This document shows positions 1 through 9,455 of a stretch of 28,219 nucleotides of DNA, one piece after another (the stretch's first letter is position 1; each line of letters begins with the position of its first letter). The notes below the pieces were generated by a model, which ran no database searches, had not been told where the DNA came from, and was given only the letters and a program-made list of their open reading frames with translations. The DNA comes from Tubiluchus corallicola (Eukaryota; Priapulida; Priapulimorpha; Priapulimorphida; Tubiluchidae). The DNA lies in NCBI GenBank assembly GCA_030141605.1, contig JAQGDQ010001534.1, positions 7,501 to 35,719 on the forward strand. The letters are read 5' to 3'. The translations under genes were made by a program, and so were the position numbers.

Positions 1-613
1 AGCTCAATGTAGACGGCTAATTTTAAAGGCAAAGAAAGATGCGAGATAAAATAACAGATTTTTTTAAAACGGCTCATCTTTAATTATACTGAGTGGGAAA
101 GCTCAGCAGCCTATTTCCCACTGTATGCGTGGGTTCATTCCTAGAGGAGTCATTCCAAAAACTTAAAAATTGCACCGCTGATGTTCAATAAAATATGCAA
201 ACTAACACGTTGGGAACGAGATACCATGCTCGAAAATGTTAAGTTACTTTGATCGTTAAAGCATTAATTTTTCGCTCAGACTAAAAATCGTGTACATCCA
301 AATGCTTGACTGATTAACCTTCAATAATTAAAAAATCAAATGTTTAATTCTAATCTCAGAAAAAATTGCAAGGTTCTAGTAGAAATGTTGTGTAGTAGTG
401 ATCATATTTTCGGTAATAGTGGTTCGTGGGCAGATAATTTTCTAGTGTTCACCTTTCATTGAGCGTTACAGTACATTGGCTTCTCTACTATTATTAGTAA
501 CTGATTATTTTTTGAGTACATAGAACAACATGTGGCAGTGACAAAGATGGAAATTAGTAGACAGTTAACCAGGTCAACGTACTCTACATAGTTCTTTGTT
601 ACCTTTTATGTGG

Positions 614-1280
614 CAGGGTAAAGTTAGTGTTCTGAACATTGTTTTGTACAGCACATCAAATTTGTATGTTTGTAAAGCTAGTGTTCTGAACATTGTTTTG
701 TACAGCACATCAAATTTGTATGTTTGTAAAGCTAGTGTTCTGAAAATTGTTTTGTACAGCACATCAAATTTGTATGTTTGTAAAGCTAATGTTCTGAAAA
801 TTGTTTTGTACAGCACATCAAATTTCGTGATGTGGGTAAAGCTAGTGTTCTGAAAATTGTTTTATACAGCACATCAAATTTCGTGATGTGGGTAAAGCTA
901 GTGTTCTGAAAATTGTTTTGTACAGTACATCAAACTTGCATGATGTGGGTAAAGCTAGTGTTCGAAAAATTGTTTTGTACAGCACATCAAATTTCGTGAT
1001 GTGGGTAAAGCTAGTGTTCTGAAAATTGTTTTGTACAGCACATCAAATCTGCGTGATGTGGGTAAAGCTAGTGTTCTGAAAATTGTTTTGTACAGTACAT
1101 CAAACTTGCATGATGTGGGTAAAGCTAGTGTTCTGAAAATTGTTTTGTACAGCACATCAAATTTCGTGATGTGGGTAAAGCTAGTGTTCTGAAAATTGTT
1201 TTGTACAGTACATCAAATCTGTGTGATGTGGGTAAAGCTAGTGTTCTGAAAGTTGTTTTGTACAGCACATCAAACTTGCG
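614..1280. repeat. 57-bp satellite array 1 (about 12 units)
   Basis: About twelve head-to-tail units share the core GTTTTGTACAGCACATCAAA. The first units are about 54 bp and carry TGTATGTTTGTAAAG. Later units are 56-57 bp and carry TGATGTGGGTAAAG. One unit near 961 has a variant TTCGAAAAATTG. The mixed unit lengths break any long reading frame here, unlike array 2, which argues against protein coding. Confidence 0.95.
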
Positions 1281-1324
1281 TAATGTACTTATAATTGCCA
1301 TTTAAGACAAACTCAAGCAGTACG

Positions 1325-1690
1325 TCAGAGTGCCTCTGTGGTCTAATGGTTAGCACAGCTGCTCGCACAGCACAAGATCTTGGATTAAAGTCTTAGTGAA
1401 GTGGAAAATTCTTTCAAACTCTTTAATTTAATGCTGTTTTGATGCACTTATATCACTGATTTTGTATTATTGTATTAGTGCGGATTATGATTCCCCGTTT
1501 ATACTTCTACTGACTGACAGTGAAAATTTCCCAGTCTGAAAAGTCATAGTACCTCTGTGCCGTAATGGTTACCATAGCTGCATGGATAGCAGAATGTCTT
1601 TGGTTCGAGTTCGAGTGAAGTGCGAAATTTTTCAGATTGTCTATTTTAATATGGTTTTCGTGTATTACATCGTCAATTACATAAATTATG
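1325..1690 (+). mobile_element. Tandem pair of tRNA-derived SINE-like units
   Basis: Two related segments of about 200 bp start with CCTCTGTG and continue with A-box-like GTCTAATGGTTAG (1341-1353) and CGTAATGGTTA (1561-1571). The second has a good B box, GGTTCGAGTTC (1602-1612). The first has a decayed one (near 1381). Both then share AGTGAAGTG and an AT-rich tail. The bodies do not fold into complete tRNAs, so these look like tRNA-derived SINE heads or tRNA pseudogenes rather than working tRNA genes. The pair lies only in duplication copy A. Confidence 0.6.
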
Positions 1691-2376
1691 TGTACAAAAT
1701 ACATATGCCACTTCACTATTGTAAATGCGTAGAAATTCTATAGTAACAAGCAACTTCACTATACAATAGTTTAGTGATTATAATTAACAATAAAAATACA
1801 TTGGCTTATTACATATCTTATTACAGCAACTGAACCTTTATGATGTATGTATGTCTTGTATTCTACATTATATTAGGCAAATTCTAAAAATACTAAATTA
1901 ATTATTAAACTGCTAACTGACTGTTTACAAACTAGATCTCTGCAATACATGAATATGGTTTTCATTACATTTTTTGACATTGTCATACATCATAAATTAC
2001 AAATGTATTTAAAAATTACATGGCTATTTAAAAATGATTAATTCTACTCATTGTGCCTCAACTAAGCAGTGTTCAACGCTCTCTTGATAGTGTTAACAGG
2101 AAACCTCCTAAACTGCACAATTTACAGAACTGAAATCACCAGATCCAACCGTATATGTGCCTAGAACCTGCCCATTCGAAAACTTAGTTAACAATTTATG
2201 ACTTTTAGTCCAACGTTTACGTCTATCACTAAAACACTGCTATCTGTATACAGAGCAACAAGTGTATTGTCTGCATTACACGTGTAGTAAATGACTGTTT
2301 CCAATGTTTGGCCAACCACTTTGCCCTTGATCACCGACATCACTGAAACAGAACACATAAAATACCATAAGAAAAA

Positions 2377-2435
2377 AGCTCAAGTTGTAGAGTCATCAAC
2401 CTGTTACTGCAATGTTCTGGGTTCAAGTCCTGAAT
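2377..2435 (+). mobile_element. tRNA-like SINE head or tRNA pseudogene
   Basis: A-box-like AGCTCAAGTTGTAGAGTC (2377-2394) is followed at tRNA spacing by a consensus B box, GGTTCAAGTCC (2420-2430). The sequence 5' of the A box does not pair with the 3' side (GAATGGCTT), so no acceptor stem forms and a functional tRNA is unlikely. An internal RNA polymerase III promoter of SINE type is the simplest reading. Confidence 0.5.
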
Positions 2436-2439
2436 GGCT

Positions 2440-4901
2440 TACAATTTTGAATGTCTTTCTCGTGCTAGCTAGTTAAATTTATTAATTTCTGGCTTATCAC
2501 AGTTCAAAAATACGTTAAAACAGAATGTAGGTTTTTCACAAGGGTCATCCAACAGATGGACAATTTAAGTAGCTATTTTTACAAGAGAACAACTGCCTTC
2601 GTTACAAGAGACATAATATATTACGGATATAGTTTCCTAAGCTCACGAAAGCAAAAAACTCTAGCATTATAAATTTACATGGATAGTTTCCAACACGGGA
2701 AAACACGAACTTTTGTTTTTCGGCAAACTTTTCTTCTTTGAACGCCAAACAGCATTTCAACAGTAAGCTCTACAGAAATACGAAACAGTTTAAAATACCC
2801 ATCTGAAATCTGAGCCTCACTTATGATCCATATTATTATATAATCATCAGCTGTTATAAGACCTGATTGACCTTCCAGCAGTAATGGCTAAAACAAACTA
2901 GAAAGTAAACCAGGCGGTAAAGGAAATGCAAAAGATTAAAACTACAACAAAAATTCACTTCACACGTTACCACTTAATTTTCACATATTGGCTTGTGTTT
3001 TGGGCATTTAAATAATCTCACTTTTAATCATTGGGCTCAGTCTCAACACTAACTCCAGATATCTCCCAAGCAACTTTGATGATTATATTTATCTACGGTT
3101 TTAGAGTTATTCAATGTTATGCATTTTGGCTCCTATCTTGACTCCTGTAGCAATCCCAGCATTTAGCCACACTGTTATGTGAGTCCGTAACCCAGCTGTT
3201 TTCCCTGCAAGTTCCGTTTACTACTATTGTTTTCGAGAACAAGAATATAATTTGTTTTTATCTTTCGTTTAATGCATTAGACTGAATGTTTTTATTCAAA
3301 GTTTCTTCTCGAAAAGTATTATTAGTGCTTGAAGTCCATAGCCGTTTTACCTGTGAATTTGTGAATGAAAGCAATGAACAAATGAGTCAAAACATCATGA
3401 TGTACGAATTTACTTCGTACAGTTATTTATACAGAGAAAATATTAATTTGCTTGCGTGGGAAATGAATTTCTGACAATCGTTTTGGTGTTGTTCAGTGTT
3501 ACGCATTTTGGCTGCTATCTGCCCCGCAACATCTAAATTCTTATGAAAAAAAATTGAATTTGACCTCAAAGCCTCAGGAGGAGTTGAAAGGTAATCGAAA
3601 GCTCCCCGATGTCCCTTGTGCTAGATCATTTGCCTGGGGTCACTGTTCAACACACCACTTTCAGGGCGTGTGCGAGCTAACATGTATCAAAAAATTGGAA
3701 CAAAAAGAGTGAAGTTGGAAAGAATGAACGCATTTATAGCTCTTTGGACAATTTCACGTAATTGTTTATGTTGTGCAGATAACAACGTTTTTATATTTTT
3801 CTGAAAAAGCAAAAAGTATTAAAAAGCTGTTGGTTGTTAACCTTGGGTAATTTAAATTTCTAAGAACCGGCTTTCTTTTCTAGTTACATAAGTATTTCAA
3901 GCAGGTAAGCATATTGCTAAGGAATATATCTTGTGCCGAAAGTTTTTTTGGAATATACTTTAAACTGTCCATTTTCTTTCCCTTAAACGTATCTGCATGC
4001 CCTTTGCTGATACTGAGTAGGCCTGACGATTAAACTTTGCTTTGTAACTTTTGCATTAGCAAGCTAAAGATTAACATTAGCAAACTACATGTGGGCTATA
4101 AACATTTGTTCACTGAGCCAAGGATCAGTTTGAGATTCCGTCACTTTTAAATTCATTTCTATCCAGAGATATAACATGTCCACTGCACAGTCAAAGATTT
4201 CTTTTGACATTTGTGTTGCAATAGCAAACTGGTTTAATCCTTCTTAGTTTATTAGTTTTGTCCTACACAGTCTCTTGTAATTAAAAATATAAATAAAGTA
4301 CAACAAAATATAAATGGTGTTAACTTCGTGTCTGTTTTTACTAGTTTTGTATTTGAGTTTATTTTCTTAATAATTTTTATGACATCTTTGACCAAATGGA
4401 ATACAGTAGTTGATCATTCCGCATTACGAATAAATATGTAAAAACGAAAGTGCTGACATGATCTAACAAATTTTGCTTCTGCGATAATGATAAGCCTATG
4501 CTTCAGAAATCTATAGATAAACATGGACTATGGACACTAAAAACAATTCACGACAAAATACCGTGTTTCAGAGTATCGAAACCAAAACCTTAAATACATG
4601 TATACATGTAACGCTACTGAGGCCAGAATTTACAGAAATAATCTTAGGAGGCCGTACTCGTGTTCACAGGAGTCACCAGCAGCGTCAGTTACAGACAGAC
4701 AAAGAGTCCAAAGAAGAGGACAAAATACGTATTTACAGACCTTTGGACAATTTCAGGTACCTAATTGGTTTTTATATTTTTATGAAAAATCAAAAAGTAG
4801 TGAAAAGCTTCAGTTGTTAAAAATGTATATATTTACGCTGCAGGTGCTGAGAAGGACTAAGCTGACGAGCACGCGACATAAAAACTGAAGCGCCATCAAC
4901 T
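2440..4901. other. AT-rich intergenic DNA with small internal duplications
   Basis: I recognise no gene here. Two diverged direct repeats are visible. About 40 bp around GCATTTTGGCT occurs at 3099-3140 and 3478-3522. About 120 bp around CTTTGGACAATTTCA occurs at about 3702-3840 and again at 4700-4822, just upstream of the LRAT-like gene. The second copy may include promoter or 5' untranslated sequence of that gene. The short overlapping ORFs at 4530-4888 show no family resemblance. Confidence 0.5.
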
Positions 4902-5181
4902 ATGGGCCTGTCTCACTCCGTAGACAGGTACGTAATACAAATGCTGATGTTTTTTCAAAACTTGGTCATTATACTCGTAACTCTGCGATTAAGTAATTAG
5001 GACCAAATATTTCTCTCTATAGACAAAAACTTTAACAGCTCCAAATACTAACTCCCTACTACTAACGTACTGCTACTACATCTACTACTACTCTGTGCTA
5101 CTACCACTATCTCAACCACTGCTACTACTACTATAACTACTGCTGCTGCTGCCACAACCACACCACCACCACCACCACTAT

Positions 5182-5247
<66 letters not shown>

Positions 5248-5346
5248 CACCACCACCACTACTACTACTACCACTACTACTACTACCACTACCACTAACA
5301 CCACCACCACCACCACCACCACCACCACCACTATTACTATTGCTAT

Positions 5347-5411
<65 letters not shown>

Positions 5412-5625
5412 TTGCTACCTCTACTGCCTCTACTGGTACCACTACTAACACCACCACCACCACTACCACCACCACTACTACTACTCCCACTACTACTACT
5501 ACCACCACCACCACCACCACCACCACCACTATTTCTGCTACTACTAATACTACTTCCTCTGCTACCTCTATTACCACTACTCCCACTACTACTACTACCA
5601 CCACCACTACCATCACCACCACCAT

Positions 5626-5672
<47 letters not shown>

Positions 5673-6139
5673 AAGTTATTTTCAGTGATGACCTACAACC
5701 GGGTGATCATATTTACGTTTGGAGAATTGTGTATTCTCACCACGGTATTTATGTTGGCAATGGTAACGTTATTCACTTCACTGGAGATGATAAACACACC
5801 AAAAACAAAGCTCGCGTTGTTTGCACTTCACTGGCTGAGTTTCTTGATGGTGGAACCCTGAAGAGGTTCAAATATGGTTGTAGTGCATTCGAGACCAACA
5901 CGAAACTTCTGAGCACATGCACCCATTTCAAAAGAGATTCATCATCAGACATTGTTGAAAGGGCTCGTGATTTTTATGAGAAAGGAAACTACACGAGCAA
6001 GTATGGCACCTATGATTTGGCTGGTAATAACTGTCAACTTTTTGCACTGAGATGCTGCCTAGGTGACGAGAAAGCCCTACGTGTACCGCGGCAAGGTGTA
6101 ACAGCTGCATATGTCACGGGGTTAGGTAGTACTGAGTAG
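4902..6139 (+). CDS. LRAT/NC-domain acyltransferase-like protein, two exons
   Basis: Exon 1 (4902-4927) joins exon 2 (5686-6139) through a donor AG|GTACGT and an acceptor TTATTTTCAG|T, giving 159 residues. The join restores the family's usual start: a short N-terminus, then PGDHIYVWR (14-22), HHGIYVG (27-33), VIHF (37-40) and NNCQLFAL (123-130). By family knowledge H28, H39 and C125 form the NlpC/P60-like catalytic set; members transfer acyl groups or cleave lipids through an acyl-cysteine. MGLSHS at the start fits N-myristoylation (Gly2, Ser6). No membrane helix follows, unlike vertebrate LRAT, and the layout resembles the soluble plant-type NC proteins. The intron contains the ACT/ACC tract. 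No AATAAA lies within 390 bp downstream. Substrate is unknown. Confidence is high for the family, and good for the exon join. Confidence 0.87.
5039..5685 (+). promoter_or_regulatory. 3' splice region with a 635-nt AG-free zone
   Basis: Between AG at 5037-5038 and AG at 5674-5675 there is no AG dinucleotide. Two perfect TACTAAC branch-point-like motifs lie at 5046-5052 and 5060-5066, and further matches or near matches (TACTAC) fill the repeat. The acceptor used to rebuild the LRAT-like gene is TTATTTTCAG ending at 5685. The branch point could therefore be unusually far from the acceptor. This is inference from sequence. Confidence 0.5.
5069..5671 (+). repeat. Compound (ACT)n/(ACC)n microsatellite
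   Basis: About 600 bp consist almost only of ACT and ACC triplets with rare variants such as ATT, GCT, TCT, CCC and AAC. One register is kept unbroken from about 5162 to 5671. The + strand is nearly free of G, so the minus strand carries long GGT runs. The tract produces large false ORFs (poly-Val on minus, poly-Leu/Pro on plus). It lies inside the LRAT-like gene's intron. Confidence 0.97.
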
Positions 6140-6218
6140 TGGTGTCATCAAGAGAATAACAAACTTATCTTTTGCTTGCCAACATTGTATTTTAGTTGAG
6201 CAGACGCAGCTATGTAGC

Positions 6219-6485
6219 GTAAACATAATAAGCAGCATCATAGGTAAACATAATAAGCAGCATCATAGGTAAACATAATAAGCAGCATCATAGGTAAACA
6301 TAATAAGCAGCATCATACGTAAACATAATAAGCAGCATCATAGGTAAACATAATAAGCAGCATCATAGGTAAACATAATAAGCAGCATCATAGGTAAACA
6401 TAACAAGCAGCATCATAGGTAAACATAACAAGCAGCATCATAGGTAAACATAAAAAGCAGCATCATAGGTAAACATAATAAGCAG
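6219..6485. repeat. 25-bp minisatellite, 10.7 copies
   Basis: Units of GTAAACATAATAAGCAGCAT followed by CATAG repeat exactly every 25 bp from 6219. Only single-base variants occur (CATAC at one unit end; AACAAG and AAAAAG in late units). The array starts 80 bp after the LRAT-like stop codon, so it may lie in the 3' untranslated region, and it abuts duplication copy B. Confidence 0.96.
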
Positions 6486-6527
6486 TACAAACTAAAGTGA
6501 CAAAAATTTGCTTGACACCGTAATTAG

Positions 6528-8300
6528 CACAATGTAGACTAATACTTTTAAACACAAAGAAAGATGCGAGGTAAAAGGACAGATTTTCTTAAAGCGTGCA
6601 TCTTTTATTATACTGAATGGAAAAGCTCAGCAGTAGTGCGCCTATTTCCCATCCTGAAAGCGTGGACTCAATTCCTAGGGGAGTTATTCTGAAGACTTAA
6701 AAATTACACCACTGATTGTTCAATCAAATATGTAAAGTAACATGTTGGGAACAAGATGCCATCCTCGAAAGAATTAAATTACTTTGATCGTTAAAGCATC
6801 AGTTTTTCGTGCTGACAAAAATGGGGTACAACCAAGTGCTTGACTGATTAACATTCATTAATTAAAAAATCAAATATTTAATTCCAATCTCTGCAAATAT
6901 TTTGCATGATGCTGCAGTAATGTTCTGTAGTGATCATAATTTCTGTAATAGTGACCCGTGGGCAGGTAATTTTACATAGTATTCACATTTCAGCGAGCAT
7001 TAGAGTACATTGGCTTCTCTATTATTATCAGCAATTGATTATTTTTCGAGTTCTAAAAATTGTTTTGCACAGCACATCAAATTTGCGTGATCTGGGTGAA
7101 GCTAGTGTTTTGAAAATTGTTTTGTACAGCACATCAAATTTGCGTGATCTGGGTAAAGCTACTGTACTGTTCTGAAAATTGTTTTGAATGCACATCAAAT
7201 TTGCGTGATCTGGGTAAAGCTAGTGTTCTGAAAATTGTTTTGTATAGCACATCAAATTTGCATGATGTGGGTAAAGCTAGTGTTCTGAAAATTCTTTTGT
7301 ACAGCACATCAAATTTGCATGATGTGGGCAAAGCTAGTGTTCTGAAAGTTGTTTTGTACAGCACATCAAATTTGCATGATGTGGGTAAAGCTAGTGTTCT
7401 GAAAGTTGTTTTGTACAGCACATCAAATTTGCATGATGTGGGTAAAGCTAGTGTTCTGAAAATTGTTTTGTATAGCACATCAAATTTGCATGATGTGGGT
7501 AAAGCTAGTGTTCTGAAAATTGTTTTGTACAGCACATCAAATTTGTATGATGTGGGTAAAGCTAGTGTTCTGAAAATTGTTTTGTACAGCACATCAAATT
7601 TGCATGATGTGGGTAAAGCTAGTGTTCTGAAAATTGTTTTGTACAGCACATCAAATTTGCATGATGTGGGTAAAGCTAGTGTTCTGAAAATTGTTTTGTA
7701 CAGCACATCAAATTTGCGTGATGTGGGTAAAGCTAGTGCTCTGAAAATTGTTTTGTACAGCACATCAAATTTGCATGATCTGGGTAAAGCTAGTGTTCTG
7801 AAAATTGTTTTGTACAAAATACATATGCCACTTCGCTATGGCAAATGCGTAGTAATTTTATAGTAACAAGCAACTTCACTGTACAATAGTTTAATGATTA
7901 TAATTAACAATAAAAATACATTGACTTATTACAATGTCTTATTACAGCAACTGAACCTTTATGATGTATGTATGTCCTGTATTCTACATTATATTAGGCA
8001 AATTCTAAAAATACTAAATTAATTATTAAACTGCTAACTGACTGTTTACAAACTAGATCTCTGCAATACATAAATATGGTTTTCATTACATTTTTTGACA
8101 TTGTCATACATCATAAATTACAAATGTATTTAAAAATTACATGGGTATTTAAAAATGATTAATTCTACTCATTGTGCCTTAACTAAACAGTGTTCAACAC
8201 TCTCTTGATAGTGTTAACAGGAAACCTCCTAAACTGCACAATTTAGAGAACTGAGTTCACCAGATCCAAGCATAAATGTGCCTAGAACCTGCCCATTTGA
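6528..8300. repeat. Segmental duplication, copy B
   Basis: This is the second direct copy of the block at 1-2180, with the same order of left flank, satellite array and right flank. Homology ends at about 8300 in CCTAGAACCTGCCCATTTGAAA. It lacks the SINE-like segment of copy A: the last satellite unit passes directly into the right flank at a TGTACA (7811-7816). Confidence 0.8.
7046..7815. repeat. 57-bp satellite array 2 (about 14 units)
   Basis: About fourteen units repeat, mostly exactly every 57 bp, with the core GTTTTGTACAGCACATCAAA. As 57 is a multiple of three and the unit has no stop in some frames, both strands stay open. The + frame reads KASVLKIVLYSTSNLHDVG and the minus frame reads another 19-residue repeat. 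Copies at the left end are more diverged (7060-7200), and the middle units are nearly identical, as expected for array homogenisation. Coding is unlikely. Confidence 0.95.
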
Positions 8301-8301
8301 A

Positions 8302-8752
8302 AGTGAAGAAGACCTCCCAGTGTCATGTAGATTAGCACAACAAAATTTAAAACAGTTTGTGCGCAATTGACGTCTAACATAATGTCAATCATTTTCGTTG
8401 ACTGCCCAATCAGCGTGCAAGTTATTTCACACACTCTTACAGCAGGTTCGTTCGCGACATTTAGCTACAGCTCCGTCTAACACTGTTATGAGAAATGCTC
8501 AACTTTCTGCTGCTGCTGCTGCTCTGCAAATTTGTGTTTATGAAAAAGTGCAATTAGTTTATCTGCTGATTAGACATTAGTCGTGAGTGTCATGTTGTTT
8601 AGCTTAGTGTAGGTTAGACAGTTGTTGTCTTGCGTGAGCTGTTGTCCCAAATGCTGCTGAACGTGCTTACATTGCAGCAGGGGCGGAGTGATAGACCAAT
8701 ATGTTTGATGTCAATTAAGCAAAACTCTTGCTAGTAGCTATCACATGATTGA
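8302..8752. other. No recognised gene; short (GCT)n tract
   Basis: This stretch has slightly higher GC than its surroundings and a short GCT run near 8507-8523. A 60-codon open frame covers 8398-8580 but shows no motif or family resemblance. Nothing else was supported. Confidence 0.4.
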
Positions 8753-8756
8753 TTAA

Positions 8757-9455
8757 CTCCTTCAGGACCTTAAGCATTTGCTGCATTTTGCATTGGTTCA
8801 CTAAGTAACATTTGCATTATATTTAATAGGTTTCTGCTCCTCACACAAAGTATTTTTATTCAAAATTATATATGAAATGCATTTGCTTGCCTTAGACAAA
8901 TTAAAAAACATTTTTGACGAAAAATTCGAAAAAATCTTTCAGTAACTGCAGTGTTTGCACTGTAACAATGTACAGTAACACTTGTGTGAAATCGACTAAT
9001 GCAGTAAATTTCAACTATCCAGACACATTACTCTAATACACTTCGACCTCAAGTCTACTTTATTTTTAAGGTGAACCTTGTATTTAAAGACGAAAAGATC
9101 TTCATTTGTCCTTAGCTGATCCACTGGTTTTTCCTGGAATAGTAGTAGGACACTGCACAGCATGGGCTGTAACAAGCAGGCAATCAAGAAAATAGTGTAT
9201 ACTATCATGCAAGTTTACACCAGACTAAGTTACTCAATAGGCTAAGCTGGAGTGCCTGAAAAGGGCGCTTTTCTTAATTTTATTCAATTAAGTCACTTAT
9301 AAATGTTTAAACAAATAGCATGGTTGGATAGCCGAAATTCTCTTGAATAGAACAGTACCAAATTTATAATCATTTAATTTTGTCTGTGCTTATACAGCAG
9401 CAGAATAGTCATAGGTTTTATAAGACCTATTTTGAATGATGCTGTCCTGAAGGAG
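8757..9455. mobile_element. piggyBac-like miniature transposon (TTAA-flanked)
   Basis: CTCCTTCAGGAC (8757-8768) is repeated inverted as GTCCTGAAGGAG (9444-9455). Each end is bordered by TTAA (8753-8756 and 9456-9459), the target-site duplication of the piggyBac superfamily. The 699-bp interior has no transposase frame, so it is a non-autonomous element. A chance TTAA at both ends of a 12-bp perfect inverted repeat is improbable even in AT-rich DNA, but superfamily assignment rests on the ends alone. Confidence 0.75.

Larger units (their letters stand above)
1..2180. repeat. Segmental duplication, copy A
   Basis: This block is matched in the same orientation by 6528-8300. The left flanks align (cf. 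AAAGAAAGATGCGAG near 34 and near 6559), both hold a satellite array, and the right flanks align closely from TGTACAAAATACATATGCC (1691) to CCTAGAACCTGCCCATT (2160). Homology stops at about 2179. The true left edge may lie before the window. Copy A carries an extra segment (about 1280-1690) that copy B lacks. No terminal inverted repeat or target-site duplication was seen, so this could be a large transposable unit or a plain duplication. Confidence 0.8.

Noticed and set aside
1331-1400. Functional tRNA gene
   Set aside because: The A-box-like motif is good, but the B box is decayed and no acceptor stem can be drawn. A SINE origin is more likely.
4530-4888. Two overlapping 96-codon + frames
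   Set aside because: No family motif, and the frames partly cover a repeat shared with 3702-3840. At most they are untranslated sequence of the LRAT-like gene.
5137-5861. Poly-valine (minus) and poly-leucine/proline (plus) proteins
   Set aside because: They are readings of the ACT/ACC microsatellite. The + frame overlaps the LRAT exon out of frame.
5729-6139. LRAT-like protein starting at the GTG at 5729
   Set aside because: This start would remove the conserved PGDHIYVWR block just upstream. The splice-joined exon 1 gives a complete N-terminus.
7117-7863. 248-residue + frame and 227-residue minus frame over the satellite
   Set aside because: Both arise because the 57-bp unit is a multiple of three with no stop in those frames. 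The related array at 614-1280 breaks the frame repeatedly, and no start or family resemblance supports coding.
8672-8695. hAT-like terminus (CAGGGGCGGAGT)
   Set aside because: No matching inverted end or 8-bp target-site duplication was found.
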